A stretch of DNA of 5,480 bases from Xanthobacteraceae bacterium (lineage in GTDB: Bacteria; Pseudomonadota; Alphaproteobacteria; Rhizobiales; Xanthobacteraceae), in assembly GCA_030043175.1 (NCBI GenBank), contig JASHYD010000220.1, positions 1-5,480 on the forward strand, written 5' to 3'. How positions within the stretch are numbered: position 1 is the stretch's first letter; every line of letters begins with the position of its first letter. The translations under genes were made by a program, and so were the position numbers. Positions 1 to 5,480 of the stretch are shown here, one piece after another. The notes beneath the pieces are model-generated. The model worked only from the letters and a program-made list of their open reading frames with translations. It had not been told where the DNA came from and did no database searches.

Positions 1-5
1 ATACT

Positions 6-158
6 TTATGTCACCCGTTGGAGGCGCCTCTTTACATCCGGAACATCCTGTGCTAGAAACTCTAAAGGATTATCGCCGCGTTTGATTTTTTCGAGAATCT
101 GATTCCGCGTCGATTTTGCCATTGCGGCTATCGAAGAGACTACAAATGAGTATTCCAT
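6..158 (-). CDS. Small hypothetical protein, 50 residues
   Basis: I do not recognise this gene. The frame reads from an ATG at 158 down to a TAA at 6-8 and gives a 50-residue, basic, soluble protein. AAGGA (plus-strand 166-170) lies 7 bases before the ATG and supports that start. An internal ATG at residue 13 (MAKSTRNQ) has no good ribosome site. The second half has the look of a real folded peptide: a charged amphipathic stretch (NQILEKIKRGDNPLEFL, residues 19-35), then VPDVKRRLQ. There is no signal peptide or membrane segment. It is transcribed away from the PQQ-like remnant, with a 128-base shared upstream region. Its short length and lack of a known family keep the call uncertain; it could also be a chance ORF or the remnant of a longer gene. 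Confidence 0.42.
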   Translation of the reverse strand: MEYSFVVSSIAAMAKSTRNQILEKIKRGDNPLEFLAQDVPDVKRRLQRVT

Positions 159-286
159 TCTCCTATCCTTCGCCATTCGCGATTATTCGGCAGGCTCCTA
201 GCCATACTTAATAAAGCCCCTGCGTTACGCCTTGAAGCCAATATGGCGTGCGCGCGTATTTTCTCCATACTTTTGGAGGACAACAC
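159..286. other. Divergent intergenic region
   Basis: This 128-base spacer separates the minus-strand 50-codon ORF from the plus-strand operon remnant, so promoters for both would have to lie here. On the plus strand a weak candidate is TTGAAG (232-237) followed 17 bases later by CGTATT (255-260). I see no convincing -35/-10 pair on the minus strand and no clear operator palindrome. The plus-strand ribosome site GGAGGA (275-280) lies 6 bases before the ATG at 287. Confidence 0.3.
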
Positions 287-838
287 ATGACATTTTGTCG
301 ACTTACGGCTGCGGCGTTGTTGGTCAGCGGCATGCTTGCCGACACGGCTACATCGGCGGAAAGCGTGCCGACCCACCACTATGATTCGTACCGTACCGGC
401 TGGAATTCACGGGAAACGACACTCAATCCCTCCGTACTGACGCTAGGTAAATTCGGAGTTCTGAAGAAAGTCGAATTGGACGACCAGAATGATCAAGTCG
501 ATGCTCATCCACTGATAGTCGCTGATCAACCAATCGAAGGTAAAGGGACGCACACGGTTGTTTATGTCGCGACAGCAAATAATACTATATACGCCCTCGA
601 TGCCTATTCGGGCGCACAACTCGCAAAGCTCCAGACCGTTGATACGCTCGCACCTCCAACGGCGCCTCTTTATTTGGGGGACCACCAGAAGCGTGCAAGG
701 GAGCAAGATTGGCTTGGAGCTTCGGGATGGAAGGAGGCTCAACGTCGACCTGTCTGCGATCGTCCCGCAGCGCGACCTCTGAGTTTGGCACGATCGGCAC
801 CGCCTTGTCGGTCAGCGGACACTTCGCCCACCGCGTGA
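287..838 (+). pseudogene. PQQ-like beta-propeller protein, truncated N-terminal remnant
   Basis: The start at 287 follows a strong GGAGGA ribosome site, which argues against the in-frame ATG at 248. Residues 1-24 form a signal peptide (hydrophobic TAAALLVSGMLA, likely cut after TSA), so the ancestor was exported. Residues about 28-112 match the opening of PQQ-like beta-propeller proteins: HHYDSYRTGWNSRETTLNP, a DDQ/VDAHPLIV segment, then one propeller strand set VYVATANNTIYALDAYSG (92-109). Family members run to several hundred residues with repeated blades. Here homology stops near residue 115-125 (about nucleotide 640-660) and the rest of the frame, to the TGA at 836-838, is out-of-frame translation of another remnant. 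No further blades or metal/PQQ ligands exist, so the product is very unlikely to work. It heads a run of plus-strand genes that includes a cytochrome c, which fits a lost periplasmic redox role; that role is inferred. Confidence 0.72.
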
Positions 839-885
839 TACGAACGCCGCATCCATCCCTATGGGGCAAAGAGCGAGAGCAATAG
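664..885 (+). pseudogene. Frameshifted remnant of a small hypothetical domain protein
   Basis: Two plus-strand frames join into one sensible sequence. From about 690 to 780 one frame reads SVQGSKIGLELRDGRRLNVD then LSAIVPQRDL and stops at 780-782. From 781 another frame reads EFGTIGTALSVSGHFAHRVI, ending in PSLWGKEREQ at a TAG (883-885). Together they give an alternating beta-strand pattern of roughly 65 residues (ligand-like 'LELRDGRRLNVDLS' followed by 'G.ALSVSG.F...VI'), like the C-terminal part of a small beta-barrel domain protein. A single base indel near 780 separates the halves. The start has been lost at the junction with the PQQ-like remnant, near 640-690. I cannot name the family. 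The overlapping frame that continues the PQQ-like ORF through here looks like noise (rich in Arg, Ala and Pro). Confidence 0.45.
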
Positions 886-886
886 G

Positions 887-1091
887 ATGCTGCAAGTTCC
901 CGCGAGTTTCAGCAAGGATATTCTCCGATTTGTGTCCATGATGACATTGCCCACATGGAGATCACCAAATCATATTTAACCGTCTCCACGGCCTCGGCGG
1001 ATTGGTGATGCCGCCATCACCTTACGCGCGCTGGACGCAAGACGAAAGTGGTCCCTACAAACAGTGGGTCGCGGATGGGTTTCCCGATTAG
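887..1091 (+). pseudogene. Decayed copy of the small protein encoded at 1167-1436
   Basis: Three successive frames spell parts of one small protein. Frame A starts at ATG 887 and reads MLQVPASFSKDILRF. Frame B (from about 943) reads DIAHMEITKSYLTVSTASAD and ends at TGA 1006-1008. Frame C, from 1008, reads MPPSPYARWTQDESGPYKQW then VADGFPD and stops at 1089-1091. The intact neighbour shows the same order: SFAKDIAPLFRARDI, then IQCM, then RMPQGGPYWPQEQLDQFQSW with a GGFQP end. At least two indels have broken the reading frame, and the middle is shorter than in the intact copy (about 68 codons against 89). The ATG lies one base past the TAG of the previous remnant, as expected for former operon neighbours. 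This assignment rests on alignment by eye. Confidence 0.55.
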
Positions 1092-1166
1092 GTCCGAAAT
1101 ACGGATTGTGGGATACTCTCAGCCCACAGCACGGGTTGTAAGTTGTAGTTATGAAGGATGGTACGA

Positions 1167-1436
1167 ATGGCAGTATCTTTCGCAAAAGACATTGCGCCCC
1201 TCTTTCGAGCTCGGGATATTCAATGCATGAAAAACTATTTCGTTTACCTGGACGACTATAGTTACATGTCGGATGCAGCAAGTGATGCAGATTTCTCCGA
1301 TCATGCCAATGCGCGGAGCGTTTATGCGCGTCTCGTTGGGACAGTTACACCGCGTATGCCCCAAGGCGGGCCATATTGGCCACAAGAACAACTCGATCAG
1401 TTCCAGAGTTGGATGACTGGCGGTTTTCAACCATAG
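1167..1436 (+). CDS. Small conserved hypothetical protein, 89 residues
   Basis: An intact small gene. I prefer the ATG at 1167 over the in-frame ATG at 1158, because GAAGGA (1153-1158) then lies 8 bases upstream; the earlier ATG would abut it. The protein begins SFAKDIAPLFRARDIQCM (residues 4-21), has LDDYSYMSD (28-36), a short variable acidic part, and a C-terminal RMPQGGPYWPQEQLDQFQSW (63-82) ending GGFQP. The layout, with an early DIAPLF motif and a late MP..GP.W...Q...F..W motif, recalls small haem-domain-like or tyrosinase/cytochrome-associated hypothetical proteins of soil proteobacteria, but there is no CxxCH and only one Cys (C20), so I give no haem role. There is no signal peptide. 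Its stop codon overlaps the ribosome site of the cytochrome gene, so the two are surely co-transcribed. The function is unknown; a partner role for the cytochrome is inference. Confidence 0.75.
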   Translation: MAVSFAKDIAPLFRARDIQCMKNYFVYLDDYSYMSDAASDADFSDHANARSVYARLVGTVTPRMPQGGPYWPQEQLDQFQSWMTGGFQP

Positions 1437-1447
1437 GAGATGCGGTC

Positions 1448-2575
1448 ATGTGGTATAAGAGTAGACGCAATATCCTAGTGGCCTTGCCACTTGCTGTGAT
1501 GATCTACAGCGGTGCGCAAGCGAGCATTGATGCCGATACAGCTATCAATCATCCTGACCAATTCAACTGGGAGCTTTTCGCAAAAATCAATGCACCTGCG
1601 AATGACGGAACAAATAACACGATTTGGGAAACGTGGGCCCGGGATTCCGACACGTTTCCAACATCCCCCAACACAAGTTCACCTCCGATCTGGCCATCTC
1701 GGCCCGAAAAAGTGCTTACGGCCAATCGGCAAGTACGCTTCAACCGACAGCAATTTCAAGAGCCGGGGGTTCGTCCATTTATAGGCATTTCTGGGGGGGA
1801 CGAGGAGGTCAGACGAAATAGATCTACTTTTGATTTCATAATCCAAAATGGATTGTGGTATACAGAGGGAATCGAGAAATACTTCGCTACTGATCGCTCG
1901 ATTTCTTTTCCGATCGACTCAGTTGAAGTGAAGGCTGAATGGAAGCCGATCAATGAAGCAGAGAAGCCTCATTATCACTGGAATGTAGACTCCCAGCGTA
2001 AACTTTACGGATTGGTGGCGCTGCATGTCATCAGTAAGGTCCTGCCTAACTGGACATGGGCCACATTCGAACATACTGACAATCAGAGTCGATGCGATGT
2101 TATCGGTTGCGAAGATTCGTTCGGCGCCAAACAACCGATAACGCCGTCCCAGACTGGACGTGGCCAAACTTACCCTGCTTGCGAACCGACTGATGCATTG
2201 CTGGCTGTATTCGCCGCCAGTGGCTTGGATAGAAATACCTGGAAGAACTACTGTCTAAAAGGTTCTCAGATCGAGTTTAGAACCGCTGCTGGCATCGATA
2301 CCCGGTTGGGCAACTCACAAATTGAGCTGCAGTTTATGGAGACCTCTTCCTGCATGACCTGCCATGTGAGGGCTTTCGCCGGGCCCAGTGGAGAGAACGT
2401 TTATGGAGCCGGTTTCAAGGGAAGAAATCTGGGATACATTGGCCCACCTGAACCCGATTGGTTCTACGTAACTACCGGGAATGTAAGAAATCGCAAAGGT
2501 GTCCAGACAGATTTTATTTGGGCTATTCCATTTTGTGCTAGCTCCCTCACTGCTCCGAACAATAACTGCTTTTGA
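1448..2575 (+). CDS. Exported mono-haem cytochrome c family protein
   Basis: The start at 1448 follows AGGAGA (1435-1440) by 7 bases and puts a clear signal peptide first: basic MWYKSRRN, a hydrophobic core, and a likely cut after AQA (residue 25). Upstream in-frame ATG 1376 would lie inside the previous gene and bury the signal. The 375-residue product carries one haem c motif, CMTCH (C302, C305, H306), so it should be matured in the periplasm. Other landmarks are NTIWETWARDSDTFP (57-71), LPNWTWATFEH (about 199-209), paired cysteines in SRCDVIGC (C216, C221), and single cysteines in YPAC, NYCLKG and the C-terminal PFC...NNNCF. The extra cysteines suggest disulfides. This fits the large cytochrome c family proteins of rhizobia, where the haem lies late in a mostly non-cytochrome chain. 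The distal haem ligand is not evident. The electron partner may have been the lost PQQ-like protein. It ends intact at TGA 2573-2575. Confidence 0.82.
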   Translation: MWYKSRRNILVALPLAVMIYSGAQASIDADTAINHPDQFNWELFAKINAPANDGTNNTIWETWARDSDTFPTSPNTSSPPIWPSRPEKVLTANRQVRFNRQQFQEPGVRPFIGISGGDEEVRRNRSTFDFIIQNGLWYTEGIEKYFATDRSISFPIDSVEVKAEWKPINEAEKPHYHWNVDSQRKLYGLVALHVISKVLPNWTWATFEHTDNQSRCDVIGCEDSFGAKQPITPSQTGRGQTYPACEPTDALLAVFAASGLDRNTWKNYCLKGSQIEFRTAAGIDTRLGNSQIELQFMETSSCMTCHVRAFAGPSGENVYGAGFKGRNLGYIGPPEPDWFYVTTGNVRNRKGVQTDFIWAIPFCASSLTAPNNNCF

Positions 2576-2652
2576 CAGCTTTCGGTCGAGGGATCGTGGC
2601 ACTCGAGTCGGTTGAGCCGGGAGATTATGCGATACGCACAACACAAAAAATG

Positions 2653-2677
2653 AGGAAGGCTTAGCGGGCCTTTCTTT
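2653..2677 (+). terminator. Probable rho-independent terminator after the cytochrome gene
   Basis: AGGAAGGC (2653-2660) pairs with GCCTTTCT (2668-2675) with one G-U pair and a 7-base loop, followed by TT and more T-rich sequence. It sits about 80 bases after the cytochrome stop and before the protease gene. The T-tract is short, so strength is uncertain. A second possible pairing, GAGCCGG (2614-2620) with CCGGCTC (2684-2690) followed by GGCTTTTT, overlaps the same area. Confidence 0.4.
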
Positions 2678-2723
2678 ATGCTTCCGGCTCGGCTTTTTCG
2701 ATGTGGAGGACGGAGAATTAAAA

Positions 2724-3797
2724 ATGGCAAAGCGCGAGACAAGACTTATCCAATACGATCCAAATGCTGCGACTACGCGGCCTGGCGCAGTTCAGGTGCA
2801 AATCTCTGCAGACACCATCTTGCCGCACACCGACTGGAAACACGCCCGCGATGAATTGGAACGCAAGCTTGGGGGCCATCGAACCCGCGTGAGCGCCTTC
2901 GCGACCGCAAAGCCCGATTTTGCCGGCAGGGAGAACATCGTTGGCTTCGGCGTTGGTCTACGCTACGCAGCAAAAGCTCTCACGAGCCAGCTCGCCGTCA
3001 AGGTCTTTGTTCGCGAAAAGCTTCCCATGGAGCAGATTGCAGCGGCAGCGCGAGTACCGACACAGGTAGCCGGCTTCGACACCGATGTCGAGGCGATTGG
3101 CGAGGTCGTTCTGCACAGCTACACCAGCCGTTATCCTCGTCCCGTCCCGTGCGGGGTGTCGGTCAGCAACGTCAATTTGCCTGGTTCAGGCACGCTAGGT
3201 TGTCTTGTCGTGTTGAATAGCGGTAAACTATGTATTTTGAGCAACAACCACGTGCTTGCCAACGAGAACGCTGCCAATATAGGCGACGGGATAATACAGC
3301 CAGGCAATGCCGAGCCGGTGGAGGCTCCCGACCAAGTGATCGGCACCCTCGAGAACTTCATTCCGATTCAGGCGACCGGTAATCTTGTAGACGCTGCGGT
3401 CGCCTTGACGTCGTTTGCAATGGTGAGTCCAAAACACGTGACTTACCAGCTTGATCCGCAGCCACTTGCGCCAACGATTGGGATGACTGTCGCGAAAGAC
3501 GGCCGTACTACCCAATCGACAGTTGGTGTGGTTACAGATCTGCATGTGAACATCAGTGTCGCATATGATCCATTTCCAGCAGGGGCAGAGATGCGCGAGC
3601 AGATCGGCATTCGCGGCCTGCATGGTCCATTCAGCATGCCAGGCGATTCTGGCTCTTTGATCGTCGCCGCCGCGAGCAAGCAGCCAGTGGCCCTGCTTTT
3701 CGCAGGGAGCACTGATAACAGCATGACCTTCGGAAATCCCATTGACTCCGTGAAGGCGGCCCTAGGCATTGATCGTTTCGTCGCGGAGCCGGAATAG
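2724..3797 (+). CDS. Nal1-type trypsin-fold serine protease
   Basis: A 357-residue protein of the Nal1-like putative serine protease family. ATG 2724 is preferred over GTG 2703: GGAGA (2712-2716) lies 7 bases before it, and MAKRETRL makes a normal N-terminus. The N-terminal domain (about 70-128) has NIVGFGVGLRY, LAVKVFVREKLP and TDVEAIGEV, a pattern shared by the family. The chymotrypsin-fold part follows, with residues that fit the catalytic triad: H176 in LSNNHVLA, D223 in LVDAAVAL and S309 in MPGDSGSLIV. All three motifs are intact, so peptidase activity is plausible. Natural substrates of bacterial members are not known to me. There is no signal peptide or membrane segment, which points to the cytoplasm unless export is unconventional. 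The next gene encodes a protein resembling residues 70-128, so the two probably act together. The nearer the C-terminus, the more Ala-rich the chain; it ends intact. Confidence 0.85.
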   Translation: MAKRETRLIQYDPNAATTRPGAVQVQISADTILPHTDWKHARDELERKLGGHRTRVSAFATAKPDFAGRENIVGFGVGLRYAAKALTSQLAVKVFVREKLPMEQIAAAARVPTQVAGFDTDVEAIGEVVLHSYTSRYPRPVPCGVSVSNVNLPGSGTLGCLVVLNSGKLCILSNNHVLANENAANIGDGIIQPGNAEPVEAPDQVIGTLENFIPIQATGNLVDAAVALTSFAMVSPKHVTYQLDPQPLAPTIGMTVAKDGRTTQSTVGVVTDLHVNISVAYDPFPAGAEMREQIGIRGLHGPFSMPGDSGSLIVAAASKQPVALLFAGSTDNSMTFGNPIDSVKAALGIDRFVAEPE

Positions 3798-3932
3798 CAA
3801 CAACGTCAGCGCCCCTCTGTCCGAACATCAGAACATCTGGCGCCTTGCCGCGTCTCTGCTGGCCAAATCTGCAAAACCTGCTTACTTAAGGCATAATGCA
3901 GGAACAGCAGTTCCACGGACGAGGATCGCACG

Positions 3933-4178
3933 ATGAAGAGTTTCACGTCAGAAGAGTTGGAGCGCCTTCGTAATGAACATGAGCCGTGGCTAACGGCATT
4001 GCCTGGCGTAGTTGGCACGGGAGTTGGGATGGATAGAAGCGGCAGAATCGGCCTCAAGGTTTTCAGCAATCGGATGCCTGCCGAGACCCGCAATGCAATC
4101 ACCCAACGGCTGCAGTCTATCCCCTTTGCGATTGAGGAGACAGGCGAGATTCGCAAGCAGAGTGCATCGAAGAACTGA
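3933..4178 (+). CDS. Small protein resembling the N-terminal domain of the adjacent protease
   Basis: An 81-residue protein starting at ATG 3933, with GAGGA (3921-3925) 7 bases upstream. Residues 1-20 are a charged helix-like lead (SEELERLRNEHEPW). Residues 23-74 line up by eye with residues 70-128 of the upstream protease: VGTGVGMD with VGFGVGLR, IGLKVFSNRMP with LAVKVFVREKLP, a helix ETRNAITQRL with EQIAAAARVP, and IEETGEI with VEAIGEV. It has no catalytic His, Asp or Ser motif, no cysteine and no signal peptide. It is thus a stand-alone version of the non-catalytic domain. It lies 135 bases after the protease stop on the same strand and may be co-transcribed or have its own promoter; I see no strong one. 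A regulatory, inhibitory or folding role for the protease is inference. A decayed protease fragment is the main alternative, but the intact start and ribosome site speak for a real gene. Confidence 0.72.
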   Translation: MKSFTSEELERLRNEHEPWLTALPGVVGTGVGMDRSGRIGLKVFSNRMPAETRNAITQRLQSIPFAIEETGEIRKQSASKN

Positions 4179-4268
4179 GCGCCACAGGCAAGTCATGCCT
4201 TAGCCCGTAAGGTCAAAAAATTAAAACGGCTGATAGGACGGTCAGTTGTGCACGGCCAGCATAGCGGC

Positions 4269-4294
4269 GCCGGAAGCGTTCCGGTACATTTTTT
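4269..4294 (+). terminator. Hairpin with T-run, possible terminator
   Basis: CCGGAA (4270-4275) and TTCCGG (4279-4284) form a perfect 6-base stem (7 with a G-U pair) around a 3-base loop, followed after TACA by six T's (4289-4294). It lies 91 bases after the small protein's stop and just before the transposase remnant, so it could end the protease/small-protein transcript. The 4-base gap before the T-run weakens the call. It may instead belong to the end of the old insertion sequence. Confidence 0.33.
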
Positions 4295-4335
4295 GGGGCG
4301 ATCGCCACCACAGGGGATCGCGCAAAGGGGGCGTT

Positions 4336-4707
4336 ATGGATTGGGCGCGCATCCTGGCCTACGTCACAAGGGCGGTGGACCAAGAGCTGCTGGGCCGAAA
4401 CGAATATCTGGCCACCGAAAACCGCATCCTGAAAGACCGGCTGAAAGGCCGACTGATGCTCTCGGACGCCGAGCGAGCCACGCTCGGCGAGATTGGTCAT
4501 CGCCTGGGTCGCAAGGTTCTCGCCCAGGTAACCGTCGCCAGGCCGGACAGGATCCCAAGCTGGTCGCCCGCAAATTCTCTGGCTCGCGGGCCCGTCAAGG
4601 TCCGGGCCGACCGCGGCTCAAGCGCAGGTGGAGCAGAAAGCGAATCAGGTGATGGAAGAGCGCATTGCGCGCCGCGCGTCTCGTTGACAATGCCGCGCAT
4701 CGTCTGA
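4336..4707 (+). pseudogene. Transposase/integrase remnant, frameshifted, 5' part only
   Basis: The frame starting at ATG 4336 reads MDWARILAYVTRAVDQELLG then RNEYLATENRILKDRLKGRL and SDAERATLGEIGHRLGRK. This is the N-terminal helix-turn-helix region of integrase-core transposases common in soil bacteria. After ARPDRI (about 4553) the frame is lost, apparently through a small deletion, since another frame resumes KLVARKFSGSRARQGPGRPR (about 4558-4617). A second break follows, and the third frame continues AQVEQKANQVMEER to a TGA at 4685-4687. The whole DDE catalytic core that should follow is missing, so it is a dead fragment of about 120 of an expected 300-400 residues. An upstream in-frame ATG at 4246 gives a longer ORF, but residues before 4336 do not fit the family. 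No terminal inverted repeats or target duplications were found by eye. The exact IS family is not certain. Confidence 0.7.
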
Positions 4708-4713
4708 CAGAAT
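4684..4713 (+). promoter_or_regulatory. Candidate sigma-70 type promoter for the substrate-binding protein gene
   Basis: A perfect TTGACA (4684-4689) is followed 18 bases later by CAGAAT (4708-4713), four of six matches to TATAAT. It points toward the gene at 4882 and would leave a leader of roughly 160 bases. The rest of 4714-4881 holds no gene I can support and no clear riboswitch. The TTGACA overlaps the last codons of the transposase remnant. It was found by eye only. Confidence 0.35.
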
Positions 4714-4881
4714 TCCGGCAAGACAAGCGCGCGAGATAATAGCCGGGCTTGGGGGCAGCGTGCGTCGCGACAAGATTGCACCGCTTCATTTGCCGCGAGA
4801 CCGGCACCGGCTCCGCCGCCCTCCGCGTAGCGCCGATACATCAGCTTTGTCCACTTCCGCTTACCTGTTGGGAGACCGGCA

Positions 4882-5480
4882 ATGGTGATACGCACAACAC
4901 TGACTTTTGCGGTCGCGGGCGTGCTTACCCTGATATCGGACCCGGGCCGCGCGGACGATCTTGCTCCGGTCAAGCTCGGGATCGTGAAGTTCGGCTCGGT
5001 GGCCGATGTCCGTGTGGCCGACAAGAACGAGATTTTCAAGAAGCACGGCCTCGATCTCCAGGTCATCGAAGTCCCCGCCACGCAGACAATCCAGGTGCTG
5101 CAGTCGAAATCCGTCGATATCGCCCTGCAAATTCCCGGCAGCGCCTTTCAGGCCAAGGAGCAGGGCTTCGCCATCACACTGGTAGGCGAGAACGAGACCG
5201 CCGGCTCCACGCCGCCCGGCTCGAATGCCGTGATCGTGCCGATCAACTCACCGGTCAAGACGCTGAAAGATTTGAACGGCAAGCGTCTCGCCAGCGGCTC
5301 GCCTTACGGCCAGAGCCTCTCGGCCATCAAAGAGGCGTTTCAACGCGCCGGCGGATCGTTCGATGCTGTCCAGTTCGTCACCGCTCCCGTTCCGACGCAT
5401 CCCGCTTTGATCCGCTCGGGCCAGGTCGCCGCGGTGAGCTCGCTCGATCCTTATACGACCCAGATCATCAAATCCGGCAC
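4882..5480 (+). CDS. ABC transporter periplasmic substrate-binding protein (NMT1/TauA/SsuA-like), 3' end outside window
   Basis: An open frame with no stop runs from ATG 4882 to the window end (199 residues). GGGAGA (4870-4875) lies 6 bases before the ATG. Residues 1-24 are a signal peptide (MVIRTTLTFAVAGVLTL, cut after GRA), so the product is periplasmic. The mature part follows the type of binding protein used for sulfonate, taurine, nitrate or pyrimidine-precursor uptake: VKLGIVKFGSVADVRVADK at the start, then FKKHGLDLQVIEVP, VDIALQIPGSAF, a mid-domain VKTLKDLNGKRLASGSPYG, and HPALIRSGQVAAVSSLDPY. It would capture a ligand and deliver it to a membrane permease and ATPase, presumably encoded downstream. 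The ligand cannot be told from this part. Codons are strongly G/C-ended (ctc, gcc, atc), unlike the genes at 287-2575, so it looks native. Full length would be around 320-340 residues. Confidence 0.88.
   Translation, partial: MVIRTTLTFAVAGVLTLISDPGRADDLAPVKLGIVKFGSVADVRVADKNEIFKKHGLDLQVIEVPATQTIQVLQSKSVDIALQIPGSAFQAKEQGFAITLVGENETAGSTPPGSNAVIVPINSPVKTLKDLNGKRLASGSPYGQSLSAIKEAFQRAGGSFDAVQFVTAPVPTHPALIRSGQVAAVSSLDPYTTQIIKSG

Noticed and set aside
23..672. A 12-base repeat, GGCGCCTCTTTA, at 23-34 and 661-672
   Set aside because: A match of this length is expected by chance in a window of this size. The second copy lies near the deletion junction, but no longer homology supports recombination.
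585..869. A 94-codon minus-strand frame over the second remnant
   Set aside because: The plus-strand frames here give a better protein-like pattern across a single indel; the minus frame shows no family signal.
3228..3769. Two long minus-strand frames inside the protease gene
   Set aside because: They lie opposite a clearly coding protease with intact catalytic motifs and are antisense shadows.
4797..4881. A 10-base repeat, GAGACCGGCA, upstream of the binding-protein gene
   Set aside because: It is too short and irregular for a regulator site; the second copy simply overlaps the ribosome site.
2631..4900. A 14-base exact repeat, GATACGCACAACAC, at 2631-2644 and 4887-4900
   Set aside because: One copy is intergenic and the other encodes the start of a signal peptide; flanks differ at once and no mobile-element context links them, so chance is most likely.
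4497..5081. A 194-codon minus-strand frame overlapping the transposase remnant and the binding-protein gene
   Set aside because: It is the shadow of a GC-rich plus-strand gene, has an Arg/Ala/Ser-rich composition, no ribosome site support and no recognisable domain.
1..5480. CRISPR array, tRNA or rRNA genes, riboswitch
   Set aside because: No regular spaced repeats, tRNA cloverleaf pattern or rRNA segments were seen on either strand.

Overview
The window looks like an accessory stretch of an alphaproteobacterial (Rhizobiales-type) chromosome. That is inferred from protein style: the PQQ-like/cytochrome c protein types, the transposase type and the periplasmic binding protein are common in Bradyrhizobium-like soil bacteria. 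No marker gene proves it. The left half is clearly richer in A+T than the right end, and it carries two decayed regions, so it reads as an island in decay rather than a core locus.

Layout. Positions 6-158 (minus) hold a 50-codon ORF with a fair ribosome site, divergent from what follows. Positions 287-2575 (plus) look like one former operon for exported redox-type proteins: the N-terminus of a PQQ-like beta-propeller protein with a signal peptide, cut after about 115 residues; a frameshifted remnant of an unrelated small domain (about 664-885); a decayed copy of a small protein, readable only by using all three frames (887-1091); an intact 89-residue homologue of that copy (1167-1436); and an intact exported mono-haem cytochrome c-like protein of 375 residues (1448-2575). 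A likely terminator closes this block near 2653-2677.

Positions 2724-3797 encode a Nal1-type trypsin-fold serine protease with His, Asp and Ser residues that fit a catalytic triad and no signal peptide. About 135 bases downstream, 3933-4178 encodes an 81-residue protein that resembles the non-catalytic N-terminal domain of that same protease. This pair is the most interesting item in the window: the small protein may act in trans on the protease, for example as a separate pro-domain, inhibitor or chaperone.

Positions 4336-4707 hold the 5' part of a transposase/integrase gene broken by at least two frameshifts. A TTGACA-type promoter candidate lies at its end (4684-4713) and points at the last gene, which starts at 4882 and runs off the window: a periplasmic substrate-binding protein of the NMT1/TauA/SsuA kind for an ABC transporter, in GC-rich codon use typical of a native gene.
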